A stretch of 7,016 bases of DNA from Planctomycetota bacterium (GCA_023429275.1 JAEYWB010000695.1:1-7016); one strand, 5' to 3'. Shown: positions 1 to 6,423, counted from the stretch's first letter. A program made the numbers and translations. Notes: generated from the sequence alone by a model not told the origin.

Positions 1-854
1 GGCGGGCTGCTGAGACGGCGGATCTGAGCCTCGAGCTGCTGCTTGACGTGGTCGATGCGAGCCTGCTCGCGGGCAAGGCGAGCCCGCTCCATCGAGTGGT
101 CGAGCTCTTCCCGCTGAATCTTTTCGCGAAGGCGCTGCCCGAGCGCGAGGAGCTGAGGGCGGAGATCCTCGGGAGCCGACTGCAGCTTGTTCCAGTCAAC
201 CCGCTGAAGGATCGAATCGTCACGGGTCCGGAACGACTGAATCAGCTGCGTGATGTACTGGTCGCGAACCGTGACCGCCTCCGCCAGCTCTTCCCGACTG
301 GCGGTCTCGACATCGATCGGGACCGGAGGCACGCCGAGGTCCTGTCCGGCGCTGCTGTCTGCGGCGGCAGACGACGTCACGAGCGGCGGAGGACTCGCGG
401 CCGGCAGAGCTGGCGCATTGGCGAGGAGATTGGCCTTCATCCGTTCGTAGACGGACGACGTGGCGGTCGACTCCTGGACCGGACCGGCTCCGATTCCAGC
501 GGCCGGACGGGGAGGCTGAGACGCGAACTCATCGAGACGCTGCAGAATCTGTTCGAAGTACGCCCCCGCGGACTCCCAGCAGGCGAGCGACTGGTCGACC
601 CGTTCCGACAGCGCGTTCTGCGAATCGAGCACATCCTTGATCGATCCGCCACCCGTCCCACCCGGCCCGGGACGGGAATTCCCCTGCCGCTGCAGACGAT
701 CGAGCTGCTCGACGGTCTCTTCCAGGCGTGAGGTAATCGCCTGAACCAGGTCGTCCTTCGAAACGAGTTCGGACTTCAGCTGCTCAATCTCTCGGGACCG
801 TTCGTTCAGAATGTCTTGAACAAGTCCAAGGTCGGTTTCGGTCGTGAGTTCCAT
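1..854 (-). CDS. Coiled-coil protein of unknown function (partial, C-terminus beyond left edge)
   Basis: Reading the minus strand from an ATG at 854-852 gives 284 codons with no stop before the window edge, so the gene is cut. I do not recognise a named family. The protein starts MELTTETDLGLVQDIL. Residues about 8-57 are a charged heptad-like helix rich in E, L, Q and R. A Gly/Pro linker (58-70) follows, then a second helical stretch (72-112) containing Trp93. An Ala/Pro/Ser-rich linker spans 113-182. A long charged helix (185 to the edge) includes a conserved-looking core near TVRDQYITQLIQSFRTRD (194-212) and ends in Arg/Glu/Gln-rich coiled coil. No signal peptide or membrane segment is visible, so it is probably a cytosolic structural or scaffold-like protein. 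It lies downstream of eboE on the same strand, 267 bp away, so it may have its own promoter. No strong Shine-Dalgarno sequence precedes the ATG, so the exact start is uncertain. Confidence 0.8.
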   Translation of the reverse strand, partial: MELTTETDLGLVQDILNERSREIEQLKSELVSKDDLVQAITSRLEETVEQLDRLQRQGNSRPGPGGTGGGSIKDVLDSQNALSERVDQSLACWESAGAYFEQILQRLDEFASQPPRPAAGIGAGPVQESTATSSVYERMKANLLANAPALPAASPPPLVTSSAAADSSAGQDLGVPPVPIDVETASREELAEAVTVRDQYITQLIQSFRTRDDSILQRVDWNKLQSAPEDLRPQLLALGQRLREKIQREELDHSMERARLAREQARIDHVKQQLEAQIRRLSSP

Positions 855-903
855 ATCTAACCCCGCAGGAGAGGCGACGCTGCGACGAGGAGAGGGCCGA
901 TCG

Positions 904-920
904 TGCATCGCTTCGATGCA
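904..920. repeat. Perfect palindrome, 7-bp arms, upstream of the coiled-coil gene
   Basis: TGCATCG (904-910), a CTT spacer and CGATGCA (914-920) form a perfect inverted repeat. It lies 50-66 bases upstream of the minus-strand start at 854. No T-run follows on either strand, so it is not a standard intrinsic terminator for eboE. An operator for a dimeric regulator or a 5'-leader hairpin are both possible. No convincing -35/-10 pair was found beside it. Confidence 0.4.
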
Positions 921-1121
921 ACACTAGGTTTCGCAGCCCCGCGTGGAGGCGAGTGAGGCAGAACTCACCCGTAGCTTTCCGCAGCACGGTCGGGTGGTGC
1001 CGATTATTCCGACAGGGCAACCAAAGACCTGGCGGCGGCCCGGCGAGGCCCGTTTGACTCGCCGCGACCTCCAACTCCGAAGACAGCCTCTTCACCGTTC
1101 GCCCCACAGCCCACGCCCCCC

Positions 1122-2321
1122 TCATCCCAACAGCCCCGCACTCCCCAGACGAAGATTCCCCAGCAGCACGCTCGTCGCAGTCAGTTCCTGCAGCAGTCCC
1201 TCCACGAGGGCCGGCTTCTCTCCGGAGGGAAGAACGCCCCAGGTGTAGGTCTCGACCTCGAGGTGCGGCGCGTATTCGAGATTCGACACCGTCCGAAGCG
1301 CCCGCTCCAGGTCGGGTCGCGTCGTCTTCAGTCCGCCATCGGAGTGGGCGTTGACCGGCACGTGGAAATGAATCCGCCACTTCCCTGCCCCCGCGAAGTC
1401 AGCCGGCGGAGCCGCGCAGTGCTCCCGAGTCAGATCAACAATGTTCACGGTCCGGCCGTCATCCCCGCGAGCAAAGGTCTGGTGAAGGTACCGTGGCTCC
1501 ACATAGCGGGCCAGCTCTTCGCGCAGTGCGGGATCGGACGGGCAGTCCAGCTCGATGGCGCAGGTGATATGGACCTTGTTGATCCGGATCTCTGCCCGAA
1601 CCAGGGCGTCGATCGAGGCGGCGACGTCCTCGAACTCGACGGCCTGATGGCAGACGTCGTAGCAGACGCCGATGTGACGCCGCACCACATCCCCTGCCCC
1701 CTCCGCATCGGCCGCCGCGCGGAGCCGGTCGAAGAATGCGATGGTCTCGGGGGTGGTCTCCAGGACGCAGCAGGGCTCCGGCTCGATCGCGAGGCGGACG
1801 ACTTGCCCTGTCTCGTCATGCAGCGCGTCGAGCGCGCGGGCGGTCGCGATCAGCTGTTCGGCACATCGGTCCTGGAAATCCGTCGCTGTGCTCAAGGGCT
1901 TGAAGCCGAGCGGGACGGTCGAAATGCTCCCTTCGACGCCCGGACGCATCAGCTGCGTCAGCACTCGGGCACAGCTCTCGGTGTAGGCCCGGCGGGAATC
2001 CTGCGTCCAATCGGGAAGATAGACGTTCTCCTTGACCCTCTCCCCGTGGAAGTTGCCGTAGGGAAAAGCGTTGAGCGTGTAGCAGACCAGCCCCAGTCGA
2101 TCGAGTTCCGTGCGCAGCCGCTCGATGGCCGCGGAATTCCGCCCGATCTCCTCGATGACCGGCTGGGCCAGCCACAGACCGGCGGCCAGGGGCGCTCCCA
2201 ATCGGTCCCGGACCGGACCTGTGTAGGTCGACAGCCCGGAAAGAACCTCATCGAGCGTCAGTCCCGGGTGGACGTTTGTGCAATAACTGAGCGGGAGAGT
2301 GGAAAGTGACATGCCTCGCAT
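1122..2321 (-). CDS. eboE: EboE-like metabolite traffic protein, xylose isomerase-like TIM barrel
   Basis: This 399-residue protein resembles EboE, the sugar-isomerase-like TIM-barrel member of the ebo gene set. In cyanobacteria that set is needed to move scytonemin precursors towards the periplasm; EboE's own reaction is not known. Family-like blocks in order are SYCTNVHPG (12-20), TLNAFPYGNFHG (82-93), GVEGSISTVPLGFKP (128-142), IEPEPC (179-184), CYDVCHQAVEFED (220-232), HFHVPV (318-323) and HLEVETYTWGVLP (353-365). The Glu, Asp and His residues in the last four blocks are placed as metal or substrate ligands would be in this fold (inference). The final 15 or so residues, rich in Leu and Gly, look like an unconserved tail. 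No signal peptide is seen. Translation may start at 2321 or at a second in-frame ATG at 2312 (MSLSTLPLSYC). The first has a weak AGAGA upstream; the second has GAGG too close to it. No other ebo gene is visible. mqnA is divergent upstream. Confidence 0.88.
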   Translation of the reverse strand: MRGMSLSTLPLSYCTNVHPGLTLDEVLSGLSTYTGPVRDRLGAPLAAGLWLAQPVIEEIGRNSAAIERLRTELDRLGLVCYTLNAFPYGNFHGERVKENVYLPDWTQDSRRAYTESCARVLTQLMRPGVEGSISTVPLGFKPLSTATDFQDRCAEQLIATARALDALHDETGQVVRLAIEPEPCCVLETTPETIAFFDRLRAAADAEGAGDVVRRHIGVCYDVCHQAVEFEDVAASIDALVRAEIRINKVHITCAIELDCPSDPALREELARYVEPRYLHQTFARGDDGRTVNIVDLTREHCAAPPADFAGAGKWRIHFHVPVNAHSDGGLKTTRPDLERALRTVSNLEYAPHLEVETYTWGVLPSGEKPALVEGLLQELTATSVLLGNLRLGSAGLLG

Positions 2322-2483
2322 CGTAGCGATCTCTGCCGCGATCGAGATCTCCGCCGACCGAATTGGGACGTCGGCAGGATCGCAGGGCCAACCGGTGAAT
2401 CGGGAGGCGGAATTGCGGTCAGAGGGTCGTGAGCGGAATCGACGCGGACGGGTGCATTCGCTCGTTTGTGGTGGGACGTCGCC

Positions 2484-2531
2484 GAGCGGTCAGCTGTCAG
2501 CTTGATGCTGACGGCGGAAGGCTGACCGCTC
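2484..2531. repeat. Nested palindromic repeat (stem within stem)
   Basis: The outer arms GAGCGGTCAGC (2484-2494) and GCTGACCGCTC (2521-2531) match perfectly over 11 bp. Between them GTCAGC (2496-2501), a TTGAT loop and GCTGAC (2507-2512) form a second hairpin, followed by an unpaired GGCGGAAG. The GTCAGC word therefore occurs twice in each orientation. No T-run follows. It could be a REP-type intergenic repeat, an operator or a cruciform site; the sequence alone does not decide. Confidence 0.6.
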
Positions 2532-2602
2532 CGGGCGTGGAGGGTACGAAGGACCACCGTTTGAGCGGATGCACTCGACGCATCTCGCGGACTGACGACG
2601 AA

Positions 2603-2631
2603 TTGCGGTTCGCAGCGATTCTCGCCATAAT
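2603..2631 (+). promoter_or_regulatory. Candidate sigma70-type promoter for mqnA
   Basis: TTGCGG (2603-2608) and CATAAT (2626-2631) are spaced by exactly 17 bp. They match the -35 and -10 consensus at 4 and 5 of 6 positions respectively. Transcription would begin near 2638, giving a leader of about 22 bases that contains the mqnA ribosome binding site. The position, spacing and strand all fit mqnA, but no experiment supports it. Confidence 0.5.
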
Positions 2632-2646
2632 CTCCCGGAGTGCTCC

Positions 2647-2654
2647 AGGAAGGA
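2647..2654 (+). promoter_or_regulatory. Ribosome binding site that fixes the mqnA start
   Basis: AGGAAGGA lies five bases before the ATG at 2660. This is a strong Shine-Dalgarno match and selects that ATG over the upstream in-frame ATG at 2429. The family block begins about 18 residues after this start. Confidence 0.75.
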
Positions 2655-2659
2655 CTGCG

Positions 2660-3574
2660 ATGATCGCCACAACTCGGACGCCTGCAAAGGAATGCCAAGA
2701 GTCTGCCATTCGGATTGGAGCGGTCAGCTACCTCAACTCCAAGCCGCTGATCGAGGGGCTTTCCGACCTCTGTCCCGAGGCCCGGCTCATTCTCGAAGTC
2801 CCGAGCCGTCTTGCCGATCAGCTCAGCCGCGGTGAACTCGACGTCGCTCTGATTCCTTCGGTCGAGGCCTTCTCGGATCCGGAATACGAGATCGTCTCCG
2901 ATGCCTGCGTCGCAACGCGGGGGGACGTCCTGAGCGTGAAGCTCTACAGCCGGGTTCCGATCGGTTCGATCCGGACGCTCGCGCTCGACCAGGGCTCGCG
3001 GACGAGTGCCGCCCTGACGCGGATCATGCTTGCCGAGCGATTCGGCGTGGAGCCGGAACTCCGCAAGCTGCCTCTCGGCAAGACCGTGGCAGATACCGAT
3101 GCCGATGCGATCCTGCTCATCGGTGACCGGGCGATCGAACCACCCGCCGAAACCTTTCACGCAACCTGGGATCTCGGCCGCGAGTGGCTCGAGTGGACCG
3201 GCCTCCCCTTCGTCTTCGCGATGTGGGTGACCCGCGCTGGCGCGAACCTCGGGCGGGTCGAAGCGGCCCTGGGACAGGCCCGCGACCTTGGTGTCACTCG
3301 CATCGACGAGATCGCACGGCGGGAAGCGCCACGGCTCGGGCTCAGCGAGAAGACCGCCTCCGATTACCTCCGGGACAACCTGCACTTCCGTCTCGGCTCG
3401 GCTGAGCGGAACGGCCTGCGGCTGTTCTCGCAGCTGGCCGCCGGGCGGGGACTGGTCCCGAGCGTCCCCTCGCTTCAGTTTCGCCCCGTCGTCGAGTTCG
3501 AGCGCCGCGAGGGAACTCGCTCGAGCTCGGCAACTTCACGTGGACGCGCCATCACCGCTGTTCCATCGACTTGA
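2660..3574 (+). CDS. mqnA: Chorismate dehydratase MqnA (futalosine pathway of menaquinone synthesis)
   Basis: MqnA dehydrates chorismate to 3-[(1-carboxyvinyl)oxy]benzoate, the first committed step of the futalosine route to menaquinone, in the cytosol. The 304-residue product has the family's periplasmic-binding-protein-like fold signature. RIGAVSYLNSKPL (18-30) opens the domain. It is followed by LSRGELDVALIPSVE (55-69), SRTS (113-116, typical substrate-contact loop), AILLIGDRAI (150-159) and WTGLPFVFAMW (179-189). No signal peptide is present, as expected for a cytosolic enzyme despite the transporter-like fold. The start at 2660 is supported by a strong ribosome binding site and a promoter-like pair. 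After about residue 275 the protein carries a Ser/Arg/Thr-rich tail (to TAVPST) that looks unconserved. eno follows on the same strand after 225 bp. The partner genes mqnB, mqnC and mqnD are not in the window. Confidence 0.93.
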   Translation: MIATTRTPAKECQESAIRIGAVSYLNSKPLIEGLSDLCPEARLILEVPSRLADQLSRGELDVALIPSVEAFSDPEYEIVSDACVATRGDVLSVKLYSRVPIGSIRTLALDQGSRTSAALTRIMLAERFGVEPELRKLPLGKTVADTDADAILLIGDRAIEPPAETFHATWDLGREWLEWTGLPFVFAMWVTRAGANLGRVEAALGQARDLGVTRIDEIARREAPRLGLSEKTASDYLRDNLHFRLGSAERNGLRLFSQLAAGRGLVPSVPSLQFRPVVEFERREGTRSSSATSRGRAITAVPST

Positions 3575-3674
3575 GCCTCCCGCCGACCTGTCACGACAGG
3601 ATCGCCGCAAACCATTTCTGCCCAGCCACTTCTGACCCCGGCACCCGACGGCCGGAAGATTGCTCTTCTTGTCC

Positions 3675-3712
3675 AGAGGCAGCTTCCCGCGCCGTGATGG
3701 CGTGGCTGCTCT
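3675..3712 (+). other. Hairpin in the mqnA-eno spacer
   Basis: AGA-g-GCAGC (3675-3683) pairs with GCTGC-TCT (3705-3712), and inside it CGCC (3690-3693) pairs with GGCG (3699-3702) across a GTGAT loop. No T-run follows on the plus strand, so it is a poor intrinsic terminator for mqnA. It may fold in a mqnA-eno read-through transcript. No clear mqnA terminator was found anywhere in the spacer. Confidence 0.35.
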
Positions 3713-3718
3713 GTCGTC

Positions 3719-3727
3719 TGCTACAAC
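3719..3727 (+). promoter_or_regulatory. Weak extended -10 candidate for eno
   Basis: TGC-TACAAC fits the extended -10 pattern (TG, one base, then a TATAAT-like hexamer matching 4 of 6). No recognisable -35 lies at the right distance. It would give a leader of about 65 bases that includes the hairpin at 3760-3776. This is a weak call. Confidence 0.25.
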
Positions 3728-3742
3728 TCGCGCCGGTTTTGA

Positions 3743-5071
<1,329 letters not shown>

Positions 5072-5100
5072 CTGTCGCCCGGCGGTCAGGAAGCAGTTCA

Positions 5101-5134
5101 AGACGGCAGGTGGCATTCCGCCTGCCGTCTTTTG
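5101..5134 (+). terminator. Intrinsic terminator of eno
   Basis: AGACGGCAGGTGG (5101-5113) pairs with CCGCCTGCCGTCT (5118-5130) across a CATT tetraloop. This makes a 13-bp stem with one G-U pair. The stem's last T and the following bases form TTTT (5130-5133), a short but acceptable U-run. It sits 30 bases after the eno stop codon. Confidence 0.85.
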
Positions 5135-5183
5135 CTGCGCGCGTGCTGATCCGCACGCAACTTTGCGATATTTTGCCGCAATT

Positions 5184-5213
5184 GACCTGATGAGGTCATC
5201 ACCTCACCGGTGA
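5184..5213 (+). promoter_or_regulatory. Overlapping, mutually exclusive hairpins
   Basis: Three inverted repeats share bases. GACCT (5184-5188) pairs with AGGTC (5193-5197). TGAGGT (5191-5196) pairs with ACCTCA (5201-5206). TCACCGGTGA (5204-5213) is a perfect palindrome. Forming the middle hairpin breaks the other two, as in an attenuator or two-state leader. It lies 33 bases before the branched structure at 5246. A row of operator half-sites is an alternative reading. Confidence 0.35.
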
Positions 5214-5245
5214 CTTCGATTCTACTCTCCCCCGCAGGTGTCAAC

Positions 5246-5370
5246 GGCGGGCCAGCGGGCCAGACTGTCCGCCTGAACCTGAAAGGGTTCAGCCGGACTT
5301 TTAACTTGGTCTGCCGGAAGCAGACATGGGCCTGGCGGGGGAGGAAGTTGGTGGCCCGCCATTTTTCTTT
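5246..5370 (+). ncRNA. Candidate structured small RNA (closed multi-branch fold with T-rich end)
   Basis: GGCGGGCCA (5246-5254) pairs perfectly with TGGCCCGCC (5352-5360), closing a branched fold. Hairpin A has GTCCG (5267-5271) with CGGAC (5294-5298), one C-C mismatch, then CTGAACC (5273-5279) with GGTTCAG (5286-5292); TTTT (5299-5302) follows it directly. Hairpin B is GTCTGC (5309-5314), loop CGGAA, GCAGAC (5320-5325). ATTTTTCTTT (5361-5370) follows the closing stem, as in an intrinsic terminator. The closing arm GCGGGCCA is present twice in tandem (5247-5254 and 5255-5262), so the right arm has two possible partners. I do not recognise a known class. It lacks the conserved cores of tmRNA and RNase P RNA, and its hairpins do not match SRP RNA or the long single rod of 6S RNA. 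The only promoter-like pair upstream is weak (CTGATC 5146-5151 and TATTTT 5169-5174). It could instead be a terminator array in the eno 3' region. Confidence 0.45.
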
Positions 5371-5448
5371 GGCATCGCCCGAGTCCCTTGGGTATTGGCC
5401 CCTCGGCCGTCCCTTTCTGCCTCGGGGGTCTCAGAGGAGCTCGGCCCG

Positions 5449-5668
5449 AATCGGGCATGCAATCCTGCTTCGCCTCGAAACTCAGCCTCCCCGCTCAGAA
5501 TCTCCCGTTCATCACGAGGCTCGGGCCACCGGCGCAGCGTTTCACCCCTTGCGCAGCCTCGAGCGCTCCGTCCATTCCCCTCATGAGATCAATCGGCAGA
5601 CAGGACCTCTGGCCGATCAAGCGCGCCATCCCTGGATGGATGGACGGACGGGTGGAGCATGCCCGATT
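5449..5668. repeat. Pair of 12-bp inverted repeats, 196 bp apart
   Basis: AATCGGGCATGC (5449-5460) recurs as its exact complement GCATGCCCGATT (5657-5668). The word GCCCGAATCG also occurs beside each copy (5444-5453 and 5671-5680). The segment between has no gene. It could be a decayed miniature element with terminal inverted repeats. Chance is a serious alternative at this length. Confidence 0.3.
5633..5656. repeat. Short TGGA-type tetranucleotide repeat
   Basis: Six consecutive tetranucleotide units read TGGA three times, then CGGA, CGGG and TGGA. It lies in non-coding sequence, so length change there would not shift any recognised frame. Confidence 0.55.
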
Positions 5669-5904
5669 GTGCCCGAATCGATGTCCTCTGATGCCACCGC
5701 TTCACACACCACTCCGCGCGGAGTCGGCGATGGTCGCTCACCAGCCATAAGACTGCGGTTGAGATTGATGATCTCGTACGACCACGATCACCACATCATC
5801 CGCTATCCTTTCCCCTGAAAGACATTACGCCGAGGACGACGCATCTTCCCCCGGTTTGGCATGGGGCCTGCAAATGTCCCTTTCACGAGCCAACCAGTAC
5901 CTCC

Positions 5905-5910
5905 GAGGAG
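5905..5910 (+). promoter_or_regulatory. Strong ribosome binding site deciding the start of the 45-residue protein
   Basis: GAGGAG lies seven bases before the ATG at 5918. It favours this ATG over an in-frame ATG at 5861, which has no comparable site and would add 19 Pro/Arg-rich residues. Confidence 0.75.
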
Positions 5911-5917
5911 ACGAGAC

Positions 5918-6055
5918 ATGCGTCGCTTTCAAGAAATCAACGAAGACCTCCAGGATCGCGCCGGCAAGGTCAAGTATGCCCTCGCCGCATGGCTGCTGGG
6001 GCTTCCCCTTCCGATCATCCTTCTGGCCCTGATCTTCCGCGGCTGCGACTTCTAG
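5918..6055 (+). CDS. Small single-pass membrane protein, 45 residues, unknown function
   Basis: I do not recognise a named family. The protein reads as a charged N-terminal helix (MRRFQEINEDLQDRAGKVK, 1-19), one hydrophobic segment (about 20-40, with GLPLPI in the middle and LLALIF at the end) and a short RGCDF tail. Positive residues at the N-terminal side of the membrane segment (Arg14, Lys17, Lys19) suggest that the N-terminus is cytoplasmic. The strong ribosome binding site, the abrupt change from charged to hydrophobic sequence and the lack of competing frames support real coding. The stop TAG shares its last base with the left end of a 127-bp palindrome. The natural C-terminus may therefore have been changed by insertion of that element. 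It is isolated: a long spacer lies to the left and mutS converges from the right. Confidence 0.7.
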   Translation: MRRFQEINEDLQDRAGKVKYALAAWLLGLPLPIILLALIFRGCDF

Positions 6056-6181
6056 TGCTTTGTCACGCGAAGGATTTTGGGTTGCGTCCATGAGCCGGCG
6101 GGCGCTAGCCCCCGGTTCGAACCGGACGCTAGCGCGTTCCGGCTGATCTCACGAACCCAAGTCCTGGCTGTGCCAAAGCAC
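6055..6181. mobile_element. Large near-perfect palindrome, MITE- or REP-like intergenic repeat
   Basis: Paired arms run from the outside in. GTGCTTTG (6055-6062) pairs with CAAAGCAC (6174-6181), and CAC with GTG after one mismatch. AGGA (6071-6074) pairs with TCCT (6162-6165). TTGGGTT (6077-6083) pairs with AACCCAA (6154-6160), then CGT with ACG. AGCCGG (6093-6098) pairs with CCGGCT (6139-6144). GCGCTAGC (6102-6109) pairs with GCTAGCGC (6128-6135). The centre is a perfect 14-bp palindrome (6112-6125). No transposase or clear target duplication is present. The GCGCTAGC core resembles repeats I associate with planctomycete spacers (recall only). It could act in RNA as a bidirectional terminator-like rod, but without a T-run. 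Confidence 0.7.
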
Positions 6182-6277
6182 GAGATCCCAGGTCGCCCCG
6201 GTTTCATTGACCACTTGAAAGCGGCCTGATCGCCATCAGCCCCTCGCAGGTCCGTCGAATCTTCGAAGAGCTATCGC

Positions 6278-6328
6278 GGTGCCGTTTCCATCTCAGGGGG
6301 GTCCCAGGCGAGGGAAGGAAACGGCCCC
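6278..6328. repeat. Inverted repeat, 9-bp perfect arms
   Basis: GCCGTTTCC (6281-6289) pairs perfectly with GGAAACGGC (6317-6325). After one mismatch GG (6278-6279) pairs with CC (6327-6328). The 27-base loop is G/C-rich. It lies between convergent genes. Confidence 0.5.
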
Positions 6329-6374
6329 GCGTTTTCAATAGGGAAAGCGGGTCGTTGGCTGTCAGTCGTCGGCA

Positions 6375-6391
6375 GGAAGAGACACTCTTCC
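6375..6391. repeat. Perfect 7-bp hairpin downstream of mutS
   Basis: GGAAGAG (6375-6381), ACA, CTCTTCC (6385-6391). On the minus strand it begins about 33 bases after the mutS stop codon. That position suits a 3'-end stem, but the sequence after it has no U-run. Confidence 0.4.
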
Positions 6392-6423
6392 CGACCGGTT
6401 GCTGCTTGCCTGCGGCCCGCTTT

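Larger units (their letters stand above)
2322..2659. other. Divergent spacer between eboE and mqnA
   Basis: This 338-bp spacer lies between the two divergent starts. It contains a nested palindrome (2484-2531) and a promoter-like pair next to mqnA (2603-2631). Facing eboE I found no good -35/-10 pair. The long open frame that extends mqnA leftwards to 2429 is not credible coding: it crosses the palindrome and has no family-like content. There is nothing else I can name here. Confidence 0.6.
5136..5917. other. Gene-less spacer of about 780 bp with dense secondary structure at its left end
   Basis: No open frame in this stretch has a ribosome binding site, a family-like block or natural-looking composition. 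The longest (5210-5818 plus) reads as Arg/Pro/Ser-rich noise. The first 240 bases hold successive hairpins: GCGTGC/GCACGC at 5141-5158, TTGCG/CGCAA at 5163-5181, an overlapping set at 5184-5213 and the branched structure at 5246-5370. Further right are a 12-bp inverted repeat pair (5449-5460 and 5657-5668) and a tetranucleotide repeat (5633-5656). From about 5690 to 5900 I see nothing definite apart from a small hairpin GAGAT/ATCTC at 5761-5775. Confidence 0.65.
6182..6423. other. Convergent spacer between the palindrome and mutS, with several hairpins
   Basis: Together with the palindrome, this fills the 368-bp gap between the small membrane protein and the convergent mutS. No coding frame is supported. 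It holds inverted repeats at 6278-6328, CCCGC/GCGGG arms around 6326-6351 with TTTC/GAAA inside, and a perfect GGAAGAG/CTCTTCC hairpin at 6375-6391. None has a good T-run on the strand that would need it, so no standard intrinsic terminator for mutS can be named. Some of these probably serve as 3'-end structures for mutS or the small gene. Confidence 0.5.

Noticed and set aside
48..731. Plus-strand open frame of 227 codons
   Set aside because: It is the antisense shadow of the coiled-coil gene on the minus strand, is Arg-rich and shows no family-like block. The minus frame has sensible helical composition and stays open to the edge.
1263..2309. Plus-strand open frame of 348 codons
   Set aside because: It lies opposite eboE, whose frame carries clear family motifs. 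High GC content creates long antisense frames.
2429..2659. N-terminal extension of MqnA from an upstream ATG
   Set aside because: It crosses the nested palindrome and the promoter-like pair. The ATG at 2660 has a strong ribosome binding site and fits the family length.
2258..3385. Minus-strand open frame of 375 codons
   Set aside because: Antisense to mqnA and across the spacer; composition is random-like and it overlaps the start of eboE.
5255..5292. Word-level resemblance to E. coli 6S RNA (GCGGGCCAG and a GAACC/GGTTC hairpin)
   Set aside because: The order of elements and the overall branched fold do not match the long rod with a central bubble of 6S RNA.
5305..5330. Resemblance to the SRP RNA tip (CCGGAAGCAG)
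   Set aside because: The GGAA is in a pentaloop on a symmetric 6-bp stem. The conserved asymmetric internal loops of SRP RNA helix 8 are absent.
5443..5456. tRNA T-arm-like GCCCG-AAT-CGGGC hairpin
   Set aside because: It has no TTCGA loop, no acceptor stem and no anticodon arm at the expected distances.
5210..5818. Plus-strand open frame of 202 codons after eno
   Set aside because: It covers the structured RNA candidate and low-complexity stretches. The Arg/Pro/Ser/His-rich product matches no family I know and has no good ribosome binding site.
5825..6091. Minus-strand open frame of 88 codons
   Set aside because: Antisense to the 45-residue membrane protein, and it starts inside the palindrome. 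The plus frame has the better ribosome binding site and composition.
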